Positions 24,221-35,137 of a DNA stretch of 64,000 nucleotides are shown here, one piece after another. The translations under genes were made by a program, and so were the position numbers. The stretch is from Aureobasidium sp. EXF-3400 (Eukaryota; Ascomycota; Dothideomycetes; Dothideales; Saccotheciaceae): positions 62,001 to 126,000 of the forward strand of contig SWBL01000020.1 of assembly GCA_024195585.1 (NCBI GenBank), written 5' to 3'. The first letter of the stretch is position 1, and each line of letters starts with the position of its first letter. Under the pieces are notes generated by a model. The model was not told where the DNA came from. It ran no database searches and was given only the letters and a program-made list of their open reading frames with translations.

Positions 24221-25897
24221 ATGGCTAGCATGGCATCGGGTCCCACCCACCCCTTCACCTGCAACACCTGCCAGGTCGCCTTCCGCTCTAGCGACCTGCA
24301 GCGCACTCACATGCAAAGCGACTGGCAGTGAGTCTGTTTCCATGTCTTGACGCCCCTCGTATCTGACACAATTCACCAGCCGTTACAACCTCAAGAGACG
24401 AGTCGCCTCGCTTCCCCCGCTCACCTCTGAAGTCTTTGCCGAAAAAGTCCTCGCCAACAAGGCTTCGGCCGCTGCCACCGCCGCTCGCGCCTCCTTCGAA
24501 AAGGTCTGCTCTGCTTGTCAGAAGACCTATTTCAGCGAGAACGCTTATGCAAACCACCTCGGAAGTCAAAAACACAGACAGCAAATCGCTCGCATGCACA
24601 TGAGAGATGCCGATGATGCCAGCTCTGTCATGAGCTCTACCTTTTCCCTGGGTGAACCTCTCGAAACCGCTTCCAACGTCGAGACTGCCTCAGTTGCTTC
24701 TGTCGCCACCGAGCGCGATACCGACCTTGCCCACATCACCGATGGTGTTCAACAAGCCAACATTGCCGACGACGACAGCTCATCCAGAGCCCCTTCAGCT
24801 GCTGCTGATACCGATGACATGGTTGAAGTCCTGCTCAACCAATGCCTTTTCTGCAACGCCATCTGCGAAGACCTTGACGAGAATGTTAAGCACATGGCCA
24901 AGCAACACGGCATGTTCATTCCTGAAAGAGAATTCCTGGTTGATGTGGAAGGTCTTCTGAGCTATCTCCACGAGAAGATTCATGATGACCACCAGTGCTT
25001 GTACTGTGGTCAGCTCAAGCACACTGCTTCTGGTATCCAGACACACATGCGCGATAGAGGCCACTGCATGATCCCATACAGCACTGAAGATGAAATGCTC
25101 GAGATTGGAGAGTTCTACGACTTCAGAAGCACTTACTCAGACGACGAAGATGATGAGAGTACCGACGGTGCAGACGATCAACAGGAAGGAGGTGTCAAGC
25201 TTGGTGCTGCTCGTGCCACCAAAGTCACAATCGAGACCGAAGACGGAGACGGAGACGCAGAGATGGCCGACGAGGACGACGAAGGATGGGAGAGTGATGG
25301 CTCTTTGTCATCGGTGCCGACCGACGAGATCACTTCTGTGCCCATTGATGACCACTCGCACCGCTACAAAACCCTCGATCGCCACAGACACCATTCTCAC
25401 AAGGACCCTCGCCCTCACAGAAACACAGACGGATACCACTCTCATGCTCACTCGACTCCTCACGCTGTTTATCACGATGAGTACGAATTGCACTTGCCTA
25501 CCGGACGTACTGCTGGTCACCGTTCGCTTGCCAAGTACTATCGCCAGAACCTCCGTAACTACCCCACACCCGAGGAGAGAGCGGAACAAAGGGCCATCGA
25601 AGGCCGCCACGACTCTGACGATGAAGAGGAGGCCAGAAGATCGAGACACGACCGCGGCCGTCAAATCGTCTCTCGCGCGGAAGGCGGTCTTGGCATGGTT
25701 GGCGTTAGTGAGGTCAAGAAGAAGGAGGTGCGCGCCGCCGAGAAGAGAGAGAAGAAGCGTGAACAACGGGCGCAGGCCAACTACCAATGGGGCAACGACA
25801 AGAGAGGAAACAACCAAAAGCATTTCCGCGTAAGTTCTTTAAACCACGAAACTGTGAACATCTTGCTAATTTATCTCAGGACCATCTCTTGCAATAG
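24221..25897 (+). CDS. REI1: Cytoplasmic 60S ribosome biogenesis factor Rei1 (C2H2 zinc finger)
   Basis: Exons 24221-24327, 24380-25829 and 25880-25897 give 524 aa. The first C2H2 finger FTCNTCQVAFRSSDLQRTHMQSDWH is followed by RYNLKRRVASLPP, the Rei1 signature. A second finger, CSACQKTYFSENAYANHLGSQKH, and a third C2H2 pair (CLFCNAICEDL, CLYCGQLKHTAS) follow. A long acidic/His-rich linker leads to a basic tail ending NNQKHFRDHLLQ. Rei1 acts in the cytoplasm to release Arx1 and recycle shuttling factors from pre-60S particles; its C-terminus probes the peptide exit tunnel. The last exon is a six-codon micro-exon including the stop, and it supplies the conserved end. The acidic stretch and histidine repeats at about residues 300-400 are longer than in yeast. 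Confidence 0.94.
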
Positions 25898-26684
25898 ATG
25901 TGTGCGCTTCATGCTGCAACCTCTGGCTGCAGGATTATTGTACTTTTTGGACAGCATTTGGCTCAACTATATCTCATGATCGTCATACCTTTGTTTCTCA
26001 ATGGACCAAATCAGCGATGGTCCTTCCTTCAAATTCTTACGCAAAGCATAAAGCATTATCTTTCAACGCGGAATTGATTTAGTCTCTTCCCTGATACCAA
26101 TGTGTTCCTTCTCAAGTACTTCTTCTCGACCATCAAGCTCGTGTTACCGTTTACCAGCTATTTGAACTCTCATCGATTTGACAAGTTTGTGGTCGTTGCT
26201 GACCATCTCTCAGACATGGCGCAGCATCTTCCGTAAGAGTAGAGAAGTCATGCTAGGATACAGAAGTTCGGTTCTACATCAAATCAAGCCGTCAAGCGTA
26301 AGTGCTGTGAGAATGATAGGTACTCAAGCAGTCGATAGACTTTGTCAAGTCCCACTCCTGCCACGCGAGAAACTCTCTCAATCTCCGCTCTCAGAAGCTC
26401 AATGGTGGAGACCGGAGCGAGTCTATCCTCAACCAGTTTCGAAGCTGAGGTACTCCTTCTCTCCATCCCACGACCTGCTCCTTGACACCAATTTCTGCAT
26501 TAATTCATTTGTCCTATTGTTTCTTCTCACATTCGCTACTGCACTTCATCGACCAAACACCATCAATCCCTACCTACATTTGGTATGTCCAGAACCCTCA
26601 TATCCCAACACTACCCGTAATAATTCTTGGCTTGTTCATCAGACTCTGCATCAATACATCTATTAACACTGTACAGCATTCAGG
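25898..26684. other. Intergenic region, no gene seen
   Basis: Contains the Rei1 3' UTR and the promoter of the Ser/Thr-rich secreted protein. No recognised motif. Confidence 0.4.
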
Positions 26685-27377
26685 ATGAAGTTGTGTCTGG
26701 CGCTCAGCGCTTTCGCCGCTCTTTCGTCTGCTTCTTTCAACGTTGGCATCTTTGGAGATACCACTTTCTGGACCGTCATCAGGTCAAGCTCGTCAACCAA
26801 CACGACTTTTCTAGAACCTGTCACAACCATGACATTGACCATCAACTCCACTATGTCAGGCGAACTCACTGTGTACAATAATGGGTTTCCCAGCTCGACC
26901 ACCACTGTAGTCAACATGGTTGAGCCAACATCAACCATCAAAGCTTCAAGCACTGTGCTGGTCCTGGTTCCTCCTCACGTCCGCTCCACTACAACAGTCC
27001 GCAGTACTGTTTCCACATACCGCTTGCAATTCTCTCCGACTGCCACAAGAACTCGTCATTCATCTTCGACGGTTCGATCTACTCGTCGTTCATCATCGAC
27101 TGCCTCAACTACCCGTTCAACATCAACCCGCACTCCAGTCACAACCACGACAGTGACTACGAAGCGTTGCAAACCCACTTCGACCACTTGGTCTACCAGT
27201 TTCAAAACGATCCGTTCTTCAAACTCGACCACTTCGATCACCTACTCTACTAGTTTCAGAACGGTCCATTCTTCCGAAGCGACCGTAACCACAACCAGAA
27301 CTACGAAGCGTTGCAAAGACACTTCCACTTCGCGCTCTTTGGCCAAGACAACCATTACTACTAGCCAAGGAGCTTGA
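26685..27377 (+). CDS. Secreted Ser/Thr-rich protein with repeated KRCK motif
   Basis: A single exon encodes 230 aa. Residues 1-17 (MKLCLALSAFAALSSAS) form a signal peptide. The rest is about half Ser and Thr, with little hydrophobic content after about residue 100, which predicts dense O-mannosylation. Two copies of TTKRCK occur at about residues 160 and 208, and the intervening segment contains an imperfect repeat (STSFKTIRSS then STSFRTVHSS). No GPI-anchor tail is visible at the C-terminus (TTITTSQGA). No catalytic domain is seen. A cell-wall or secreted mucin-like role is inference. It could belong to a fast-evolving, lineage-specific gene class. Confidence 0.7.
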   Translation: MKLCLALSAFAALSSASFNVGIFGDTTFWTVIRSSSSTNTTFLEPVTTMTLTINSTMSGELTVYNNGFPSSTTTVVNMVEPTSTIKASSTVLVLVPPHVRSTTTVRSTVSTYRLQFSPTATRTRHSSSTVRSTRRSSSTASTTRSTSTRTPVTTTTVTTKRCKPTSTTWSTSFKTIRSSNSTTSITYSTSFRTVHSSEATVTTTRTTKRCKDTSTSRSLAKTTITTSQGA

Positions 27378-28005
27378 GTGTACATAGGCTTTCTCCGATC
27401 ACATCTGTGAGCTGTACACAACTGTGCAATGCCAGACTTTTGAGAAGCAGAGTAAGGTCCGAGGAGAATCGACATTCCAGTAGTCTCTTCTTTGCACACA
27501 CTACTAGTGTGAAATTGATGGTACATCTTTATGTTTCCATACACTGGTCTTTACGGAGTACGAGATGATTTCATCTGGAACACGAGATGATTTCATCTGG
27601 AACTTAACCACATCTTCTGTTAGGCTCACCTGTTATATAGTAATAGTTTTGTAATTTTGTAGCTATAACAAACAAGCCATGTTCATTGAGAGCTCTCCTG
27701 GTTGTGTACTGGGTTCCAAAATGAAGGCGCAATCCTGAGCTTCAGTGACATGATAGTATTCATTCGGATCCTTGTTTGGTAGCTCTCTCGGACGACATGT
27801 TTGGTTGGGTCGCGTAGTTATACAGATGACAAGGGCGTCTGGGAGTGGAGATGTGATCGGGCCGGGTCGGGGTTGTCTTGGCGTTTTGTGTTTACTCGCA
27901 GTGTTTTGATGTTGACGCGAGCTTGTGGACATCGCCGTCCGTGTCGTGTCAGGTTTCAAGCATCCTTTTTCAGCATTGCATATCCAGGCAGTCTTGCTTG
28001 TTAGC
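27378..28005. other. Intergenic region with a tandem repeat
   Basis: It holds the 22-bp tandem duplication listed separately. The Cep57-like gene's frame is open back to 27925 but has no ATG before 28006. Confidence 0.45.
27560..27603. repeat. Perfect 22-bp tandem duplication containing a palindrome
   Basis: Two identical adjacent units (27560-27581 and 27582-27603) each include agatgatttcatct, whose arms agatga/tcatct pair around TT. The repeat lies about 190 bp downstream of the secreted protein's stop codon, probably in its 3' flank. Confidence 0.85.
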
Positions 28006-30822
28006 ATGCCTTCGCCTCGCCAGTCGCCTGGAAACACATCGACCATGTCGACCTTCCAGCCCGAGTTTGAGTCAACACAGCAATTCGACACGGCCACCCA
28101 GTCGCTGCAACTGCCCAACCTGCGATCCAGTGCACAGCGCTTCAGCTACTACAACCCGCCCCAGCCCGAAATGCATATTGACTCGTCCTTTGTGCGCGAC
28201 AGCTTCCCAGACTTTACCGAGAAGTCTCCATCACCCTCACCCGAGGCCTCCATGTCTATCGAAGCAGGACGCGGCAAGAAAGGCAGTCCCAAGAGCTTCG
28301 ACATGTCCGACATTCCACTGCCCACGGACAGCCTGTACGACTTACATAGCACTCCCCCGAGAAGCACGCGTCCCACACCCAAGAAGACCGACAGTCTGAG
28401 GAAAGAAGCTTCGTTGCGACGCGCTCATTCGAGTGATAAGCGAGCCAATGCTCCACAGCGCCGCTCTTTGTCCGACATGCACCACAAGGTCCGCCACGAG
28501 AGCGATTCTTCATTTGTTGGCGAAGACCGTCCAATTACTCGAACTGTGCAACCACGAAACACGCGCTTCACTTCAGCGACCCTGCCCACCTCTTACTCTC
28601 ACGACCAGGGCCTGCAATCTCCATCCACACCCCAGCGTCCGCTACAGAACCCTACTGCTACTTGGACCGGCACCCAAACTCAAGCTTCGTTCATGCTCCC
28701 CGACCTTCCAAACATCACCGAACTCGTGTCAGGCGTACGCAAGGACGGCACCCCAGTGTTCTCACGCTCACAAAAGTCGCGCTCGCGCTTCACGTCTGCA
28801 TCATACAACAATCCTACCATCACGAACACCATCGCCCACGCAAACATCAACTCGATCGCCGTGCCTGATGAAGAGAAAGCAATCTTTGCTTCTCTACAGC
28901 TTCTCAAGGATAAGGTCGCAAACCTCGAAGCAGAAAAAAGTGAAGCTCAAAAGAGGTTCGAAGAATACGAAACAGAAGTTGGTCAACTCAAGTCGCGTCT
29001 CGATGTTGAGCAGAAGCTGCGACGACCCGACAGTGCATTAGGTGAGGACGACGATAGTAGCGCCAAAGAGAAATGGCGCGTGCAGAGAGCTACTTTGCAG
29101 TCTACCATCAAAACTTTGCAAGACCGTCTCGATCGTGGCGAGCGTAAGCTTTCTGTCAACGACATTGCCGTCAAGCGTTTGACCCAAGAACGTGATGACC
29201 TGGTTACTCAACTTGGCGTTGCTTATTACAATGCCGAGGAGCTCAAAAACGAAAACATGCAGTTACGCGATTCGAATGAACATCTAGAAGCTGATGTCGA
29301 AGCTATACAAGCTGAGAACAGTCGTCTGCGCGTCAGACTTGCTCAAATCAAGGCTCAGTTCAATGAAGAAACACAGCAGTGGAACTCGCGCGAGTCTGAC
29401 TTGAAACAATTCGTCCAGGATCGGAAGTCCAAGTCCTCCAAACCATGCTCTACTCAAGACAACGAGCAGCCTGCAAGCAAGCCCAGATCCAGCGGAAGAC
29501 TTGGCCAGGACACCAAGCACAATATCTTGGATAGCATCGAGAGCGAGATCAAGAGATCACGCTCCGCTGCTGCTCCTACTAATCTACGCTCTCGCTCCCG
29601 TTCAAAGTCCAACACTCGTCAGAACATGTCTAAGCCTCAGCGCGTCATCGACCTTAGTGATGTTGATTCGACGACTAATCTGGACTTCTCGAGACCTATA
29701 AGAGATGGACTAATGGAGAACAACGAAGACTCTAGAGACATTACCTACCTGAGCTTCCTCGATCCTAGAGAGCTGGCAAAGCTGCGCAAAACCCTCGAGG
29801 AAGAACGCCGTGCTTCGAAGATGGCGCGCTCTGTGTCTGCGCATCAAACACAGGAGAATGCGACTTCCACCAACATGACTGCTGTACCTCGCAAATCTTC
29901 TCTCAGAGACGTGACCAATAACGATACAGGGCGGTTCACAATCAGATCTCAGGTCGATGAAAACACAGGCCTTCTCAAGAACGTGCGTATTCAATCGCCT
30001 CACACTTCCGATGCCATCTCGTACTCGGAGCCAAGAGAGTCGATCGAGGCATCGTTCATGAGCACTTCGTCACGCCGAAGGAATCGCAGCAAGAGTATCG
30101 AGGAGATGACCTCTGCCTTTATTCTTCCTGATATCACTCTCCATACTGGTCCGGGAGCTGAAGCTACCATGGCAAACGCAGTCGGTGAAATCTCTCACGA
30201 CGATTTGAACTGCACCGCTTGTCCCGCCCAGGATTCTCAAGACAAGGATGTCACGATCCCTCAGCCAGTCCCTGTCTCTGAGCGCAACATAGATGACACG
30301 AACGCCACTATTCGACCCTCTCAACCACCACCTGTCGCGCTAGCGACCGTTCTTAAGCAACTCGAAGATGAGGTCAAACACCTCAAACTTCAACTTCAGA
30401 GTTACGAGAAGATGTACAACAAGCACGATCCAGCTCTCGGCCGCCGCAAGCGCCTCGCTGTGAAGCAGAAGATGAACGCTCTAATGGCTGAGACTGAACG
30501 CCGTAGCGATCAAATCTATGCTCTCTATGACGTGCTCGAGGGTCAGAAGTCACCTGCCGCAGACACAGATGGCGAACAGAGACTACAAGAAATGGATGGC
30601 GAGCAAGTGGAAGAAACATTGCAGAGTCTGGGTATTGATGTGGATGAGTTGGCGCAGAGAGCTCGGGAGGTCAAGGAGGTACAACGTCATCCATTAGCGC
30701 TTGATGGAATTGATGAGGAGAGTGATGTTGAATTGCCTTGGGGCGGTTTCAGTGATGAGAGTGAGGTGGAAGAGGTACAACTGCCCAGAAGACGTACAAT
30801 GAACAGGGCTGTCAGTGCCTAA
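28006..30822 (+). CDS. Spindle pole body/centrosome protein with Cep57 domains (Ppc89-like)
   Basis: A single exon encodes 938 aa. The N-terminal third is disordered and rich in Ser/Pro. Coiled coils start near residue 285, with a Cep57 central-type segment at about 380-450 (AVKRLTQERDDLVTQLGVAYYNAEEL). The microtubule-binding Cep57-type block is at about 777-845: VALATVLKQLEDEVKHLKLQ, then KRLAVKQKMNALMAETERRSDQIY. This pairing is characteristic of fungal Ppc89-like spindle pole body scaffolds, which position the SPB and bind microtubules. Acidic residues end the protein. ATG 28006 is the first in frame; MSTFQPEF at 28045 is an alternative. Assignment to the Cep57/Ppc89 group is by motif; orthology to S. 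pombe Ppc89 itself is inference. Confidence 0.82.
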   Translation: MPSPRQSPGNTSTMSTFQPEFESTQQFDTATQSLQLPNLRSSAQRFSYYNPPQPEMHIDSSFVRDSFPDFTEKSPSPSPEASMSIEAGRGKKGSPKSFDMSDIPLPTDSLYDLHSTPPRSTRPTPKKTDSLRKEASLRRAHSSDKRANAPQRRSLSDMHHKVRHESDSSFVGEDRPITRTVQPRNTRFTSATLPTSYSHDQGLQSPSTPQRPLQNPTATWTGTQTQASFMLPDLPNITELVSGVRKDGTPVFSRSQKSRSRFTSASYNNPTITNTIAHANINSIAVPDEEKAIFASLQLLKDKVANLEAEKSEAQKRFEEYETEVGQLKSRLDVEQKLRRPDSALGEDDDSSAKEKWRVQRATLQSTIKTLQDRLDRGERKLSVNDIAVKRLTQERDDLVTQLGVAYYNAEELKNENMQLRDSNEHLEADVEAIQAENSRLRVRLAQIKAQFNEETQQWNSRESDLKQFVQDRKSKSSKPCSTQDNEQPASKPRSSGRLGQDTKHNILDSIESEIKRSRSAAAPTNLRSRSRSKSNTRQNMSKPQRVIDLSDVDSTTNLDFSRPIRDGLMENNEDSRDITYLSFLDPRELAKLRKTLEEERRASKMARSVSAHQTQENATSTNMTAVPRKSSLRDVTNNDTGRFTIRSQVDENTGLLKNVRIQSPHTSDAISYSEPRESIEASFMSTSSRRRNRSKSIEEMTSAFILPDITLHTGPGAEATMANAVGEISHDDLNCTACPAQDSQDKDVTIPQPVPVSERNIDDTNATIRPSQPPPVALATVLKQLEDEVKHLKLQLQSYEKMYNKHDPALGRRKRLAVKQKMNALMAETERRSDQIYALYDVLEGQKSPAADTDGEQRLQEMDGEQVEETLQSLGIDVDELAQRAREVKEVQRHPLALDGIDEESDVELPWGGFSDESEVEEVQLPRRRTMNRAVSA

Positions 30823-32108
30823 GTGAAAGGAACGAGGATGACATGACATTTTGAGGCGCATCTGGACCGTTCAAGGAGTTTTGAAAGGACATCGTTAGGG
30901 TGGCGCTATCAGAGCAAAGATTGGGATTCTTCTTGGTGTAGTTGGGGTGTTCGATTTTCTATCTTCAATACACCGTGTTCTCTCTTCGTCATCGTATTGG
31001 TCCCACCAAGGTGATTTTTTGTCTGTTCCGGCGAACCTCATGAACACCGTCACTTCGACGTCTGCACAGCAATCGGAGCTAGCAATTAAGACCGCTCTTA
31101 GCTGGCATGTCATTCCGCTCTTCTACAGGTAGTGTGGCACAGTCGCAACAAGCTGAATAATGCTCGAGTTGACTACAGCTATTAGGCCCCCCGCGGAGGT
31201 TGCAGGGTCTGACAAGCAAAGGCGACCATATCCCAGATACGCATACCTACCTCGTAAGCAATACGAAGATGAGAAGGATCGATGCCCGTTGATGTCGGCC
31301 AATAAGCGGCGGTTTTACTGAGCCCTCCCCTTGCCTGCTAGTTGTGCGCGGCAACCAAGAAATTGCACAGCCCTCGGCCGCAAAGAGTCCCGAGAAGAAG
31401 TTTATCCACAAGCTTCCGAAAGCATGGCTGAGCAAAGTACGTAGTTTGGTCGAAAAAGAGAAGGTGGAGGCTGGAACTGTCAAGATCTGATAGATGTCAT
31501 GGTGCTCATCGCTCAGAATGACGAGATACTCCAGTACAAAAGAACCAAGTCGGAGAGAGGTGCCGCAGCTGGGGAGCAGTAGCGTTGCTGCCGAGCCGAC
31601 GCCACACCCTAACGAAACAGACCTTAAAACGCTGGATGATACTGTCCTGTAGCCGACTTGGCAAAGCTGATCTGCAGGGTTCCCCTCCGCGGCAACCGAT
31701 TACACGGAAGATCGACTCGGGCGATGGATCTTTGATCTTGTGCTCAAGAAAAGATATTCTGGGCATGACTGGTGTTTCAACAATTACCATCTGGGCTGTG
31801 AGATTTTCAAATCTATGTGCGCATCGCATAAGCAACTGCACTATACGCGCGATGCCCTGTAATATCAGGAGTAGCCAAGAGAGCGTATTGGAGCGTATGC
31901 ACACGCGACAGTAAGATGAAAAAAGCGAATGCGCCAAGGTGTATTGGGTCCTGCATGAAACTGTAATAGCCTTTAGCGTCTCTACGTCACTTAGTGGTTC
32001 CGTTTCCGTGGGAGCCGGCAGAGTCGATATATCTTTTGTTTGCCCCGAGCTCTTCTACATGCCTGTCTATTCCTTAATCGCAATCTACAAGCATATTTTA
32101 ATACCAGG
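30823..32108. other. Intergenic region upstream of phospholipase B
   Basis: No gene called. An ACGTCA (CRE-like) element sits at 31984-31989 and a TATA-like gatatatc near 32026, in suitable positions for the phospholipase promoter. A minus-strand open frame at 31506-31937 is unrecognised. Confidence 0.45.
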
Positions 32109-34109
32109 ATGAAGGCTCAAACAGCATTGGCCGGCCTAGTGTCGGTCGCCGCCCTCCTCCCTGAAGCCTTGGCTGCCGACGTTGTTGTTATTCGTAACCC
32201 CTCTGTTAAGGAAGCCGCTGCAGAGGCTCTTGCTGCTCCGCTCATCGCACTCAACAGGCGTGCAGCACCTGAGGCCCCCAATGGATACGTCCCTACACAC
32301 GTCGACTGCCCATCGGATCGCCCTGTTATTCGCGAAGCATCCACTATTTCCAACAACGAGACAGAATGGCTCTATGTACGAAGGAACAACACCGTTTCCG
32401 CCATGAAAGACCTGCTTGGCCGCATGAACATCACTGGATTCGACACAAATTCGTACATCGATAGCGCCGCAAACAATGTTAGCGCTCTCCCTAATATTGC
32501 TATTGCTGGATCAGGCGGTGGTTATCGCGCCATGATGAACTACGCTGGTGCTGTAGCCGCTTTCGACAACCGCACTACCAACTCTACTTCCGCAGGTCAA
32601 CTCGGTGGCCTCCTTCAGGCCTCTACTTACCTTGCTGGTCTTTCAGGCGGTTCGTGGTTGGTGGGAAGTTTGTTTATGAACAACTTTACCACAGTTGAGA
32701 GCATTCTGAGCAAAGACACTCCTGCCAGCAACAGTGGAGGCACATGGCAGTTTGAACAAACCATCTTTGAGGGTCCTGCAGAGAGCGGTCTCTCAATTCT
32801 GAACACGGCTGAATACCTTCATGACCTCTACGATACTGTTCAAGGCAAGAAGGATGCCGGCTACGAGACATCCATCACCGACTACTGGGGTCGTGCTCTT
32901 TCATACCAGCTGATCAATGCCAGCATGGGAGGCCCTGCTTACACCTTCTCCTCAATTGCCGACTCTGATCAGTTCAGGGCCGGCGACACTCCTATGCCCA
33001 TCCTCGTTACTGATGGCCGTGCCAGAGGCGAGCTTGTTATCGGCGGTAACGCTACTATCTACGAGTTCAACCCTTGGGAGCTTGGTACCTTTGACCCGAC
33101 CACCTTTGCATTCGCACCCATTCGCTACCTTGGATCAAACTTCTCTGATGGTGTAGTTGTAGACGGAGACATGCAGTGTGTCCGCGGTTTTGATAATGCT
33201 GGTTACGTTATGGGTACATCCAGTTCTCTCTTCAACCAGGCTTTCCTCCAAATCAACGGTTCTACTGGTCTGATCAACGAGGCACTTACTGCTATCTTGT
33301 CCCAGCTTGGTCAGGATAACGACGACATTGCCAACTACCCCAACCCCTTCTTCGGCGTCAACAATGCGACCAGCCGTATCGCCAACACCGATCAGCTCAC
33401 TCTTGTCGATGGTGGTGAAGATGGACAGAACATTCCTCTACACCCTCTCATCCAACCCGAGAGACATGTCGATGTTATTTTCGCAATCGACTCGTCTGCC
33501 GATACTACCGCCGACAATGGCGCCGCTAACTGGCCTAACGGCACTTCTCTCGTCGCTACCTACGAACGTACCCTCTTGCCCATCTCCAACGGCACTTCCT
33601 TCCCCTATGTCCCTGACCAGCAGACCTTTGTCAACCTTGGTCTGAACTACCGCCCAACCTTCTTTGGCTGCAACTCCAGCAACACCACCCACATGACTCC
33701 TCTTATTGTCTACCTGCCCAATGCTCCTTATGTCTACCCGAGCAATGTCAGCACTTTCGACCTGCAGTACAACGACACCCAGCGTGACTACATTATCGAA
33801 AACGGCTATGATGCTGTCACCCAGGGCAACAGCACCCTCGACTCTGAATGGCCTACTTGTGTCGGCTGCGCCATCCTCAGCCGCTCGCTCGAGCGCACCA
33901 ACACCGAGGTTCCTGAGGTCTGCAACCAGTGCTTCCAGCGCTACTGCTGGGACGGCACCGTCGACTCGACTGTGAACACCACCTACGAGCCTGCGTTCAA
34001 GCTTTCCAAGAACGAAGTGCTCACCTTCAAGAGCAGTGGCTTCAAGGGCGTTGTGCCTTCATTGGCATTTGCCATTTCTGCTGTTGCTGCTGTCATGATG
34101 GTCATGTAG
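32109..34109 (+). CDS. plb: Lysophospholipase / phospholipase B, secreted or GPI-anchored
   Basis: A single exon encodes 666 aa. The signal peptide ([22 protein letters not shown]) is followed by the PLA2-B catalytic domain. GSGGGYRAM forms the oxyanion region. The nucleophile elbow GLSGGSW puts the serine at about residue 179. The catalytic Asp is in [18 protein letters not shown]. Many N-X-S/T sites and a Cys-rich end ([21 protein letters not shown]) fit the fungal family. The last 20 residues are hydrophobic ([16 protein letters not shown]) with small residues before them, as expected for a GPI signal. The enzyme removes acyl chains from phospholipids and lysophospholipids at the cell surface and is linked to membrane turnover and host interaction in other fungi. 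ATG 32109 is chosen for the signal peptide. Confidence 0.94.
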   Translation: MKAQTALAGLVSVAALLPEALAADVVVIRNPSVKEAAAEALAAPLIALNRRAAPEAPNGYVPTHVDCPSDRPVIREASTISNNETEWLYVRRNNTVSAMKDLLGRMNITGFDTNSYIDSAANNVSALPNIAIAGSGGGYRAMMNYAGAVAAFDNRTTNSTSAGQLGGLLQASTYLAGLSGGSWLVGSLFMNNFTTVESILSKDTPASNSGGTWQFEQTIFEGPAESGLSILNTAEYLHDLYDTVQGKKDAGYETSITDYWGRALSYQLINASMGGPAYTFSSIADSDQFRAGDTPMPILVTDGRARGELVIGGNATIYEFNPWELGTFDPTTFAFAPIRYLGSNFSDGVVVDGDMQCVRGFDNAGYVMGTSSSLFNQAFLQINGSTGLINEALTAILSQLGQDNDDIANYPNPFFGVNNATSRIANTDQLTLVDGGEDGQNIPLHPLIQPERHVDVIFAIDSSADTTADNGAANWPNGTSLVATYERTLLPISNGTSFPYVPDQQTFVNLGLNYRPTFFGCNSSNTTHMTPLIVYLPNAPYVYPSNVSTFDLQYNDTQRDYIIENGYDAVTQGNSTLDSEWPTCVGCAILSRSLERTNTEVPEVCNQCFQRYCWDGTVDSTVNTTYEPAFKLSKNEVLTFKSSGFKGVVPSLAFAISAVAAVMMVM

Positions 34110-34776
34110 ATTGTGATTAGTGCTTTTGTTTTGTTTGGAGTGTTGTGGGTTAGATATCGCTACCATACCCCTTCTTCTGCAAAGGAGTTTTGTTTGTTAG
34201 ATGAAATATAGCTGGCTTTGTGTTATACAAAATCTTTAGTTACGAAATATAATATCACGTTCAAATATCTTATCTTCTCATATGCTCAACCTTGTCACGA
34301 GTAAGCTCTTCCTTTGGTGGTGTCACAAGCCATAAATTTAGACTTGTATTCGACAAAACGTGTTCAGAGAGAATCGACAAATCAAGTCCCCTTGTGAATC
34401 ATTTTCATAGTCTATATGTCAGTATTCAGCACAGCAGGACCTAGTAACGAGAAAACAGAACATGAAGATCAAAATCGAGCCATGTACTATCCCTATTGCT
34501 GCACCCAAAGCTCACTCATCGCGGGCGACCAGGGTTGCTCTCATGACTGGTGATATTCTCAGACTGCTGTTGTTTTGCTCTAGTGAACCGTTTGTCGTAT
34601 GCACAAAGGCTTTGGTATACGTGCGACGTAAGAGATACATGATCAGATTTAGTCGATCTGTGAGTTAGGTAGACTACCAAAGCTCATCGCAATCATCAGG
34701 CCTCAGATATGCAGGCGCCACTGGAGACCCAAGAAACAGCCTCTCTCAAGATAAGTTGTGTAGATGGTAAAAAGTG
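34110..34776. other. Convergent intergenic region, no gene seen
   Basis: 3' flanks of the phospholipase and the minus-strand cysteine-rich gene; AT-rich near 34200-34270. No motif recognised. Confidence 0.4.
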
Positions 34777-35137
34777 CTAGACACTCAGACTGTTACGCAA
34801 GCGACATCGCCAGGTCTGCAGTCCACAAAACTTCTCAAAACCACATTCACACGATGGCGAGGTATCGCACACAAAACTTTAATCTCGTGTTAGCAGCTGG
34901 ACTCTCTTGCGCTCTTGCAATGAGTGTTCACCAAGCAGGGGTACCAGCAGTACACTCGGCAGTTTCCCGGCATTGGTCGCATTGTGTTTGGCTGCAGCCG
35001 GCTTGTCTGATAGACAGGTGCAGGTTTTGCGGACGGACGAGCGGTCGCGTACTGAGAGCAGGGGACAGTGGTGTAGGAGAGGCGTTGCAGACGGTAAGAG
35101 GAGCAGCCAGGAGGAAGGTTAGAAAGGCGAGGTGCAT
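34777..35137 (-). CDS. Small secreted cysteine-rich protein (101 aa, 10 cysteines in the mature part)
   Basis: Two minus-strand exons, 35137-34932 and 34876-34777, joined across a 55-nt intron (GTGAAC donor, gctaac branch site 12 nt before the AAAG acceptor). Unspliced, the frame stops at TGA inside the donor. After splicing it gives 101 aa. The signal peptide is MHLAFLTFLLAAPLTVCNA. A short Pro/Leu-rich stretch precedes the cysteine domain, spaced C-x4-C-x2-C-x5-C-x6-C-x2-C-x5-C-x-C-x5-C-x6-C. The intron falls inside the domain, and both sides contribute cysteines in the same style, which supports the model. Its size, signal peptide and disulfide density are those of fungal secreted effector-like or antimicrobial proteins. 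I recognise no named family. An in-frame ATG at 35167 would extend the N-terminus by ten residues. Confidence 0.72.

Noticed and set aside
31506..31937. Minus-strand open frame of about 143 codons upstream of phospholipase B
   Set aside because: No motif, no signal peptide, no splicing evidence; overlaps the likely promoter.
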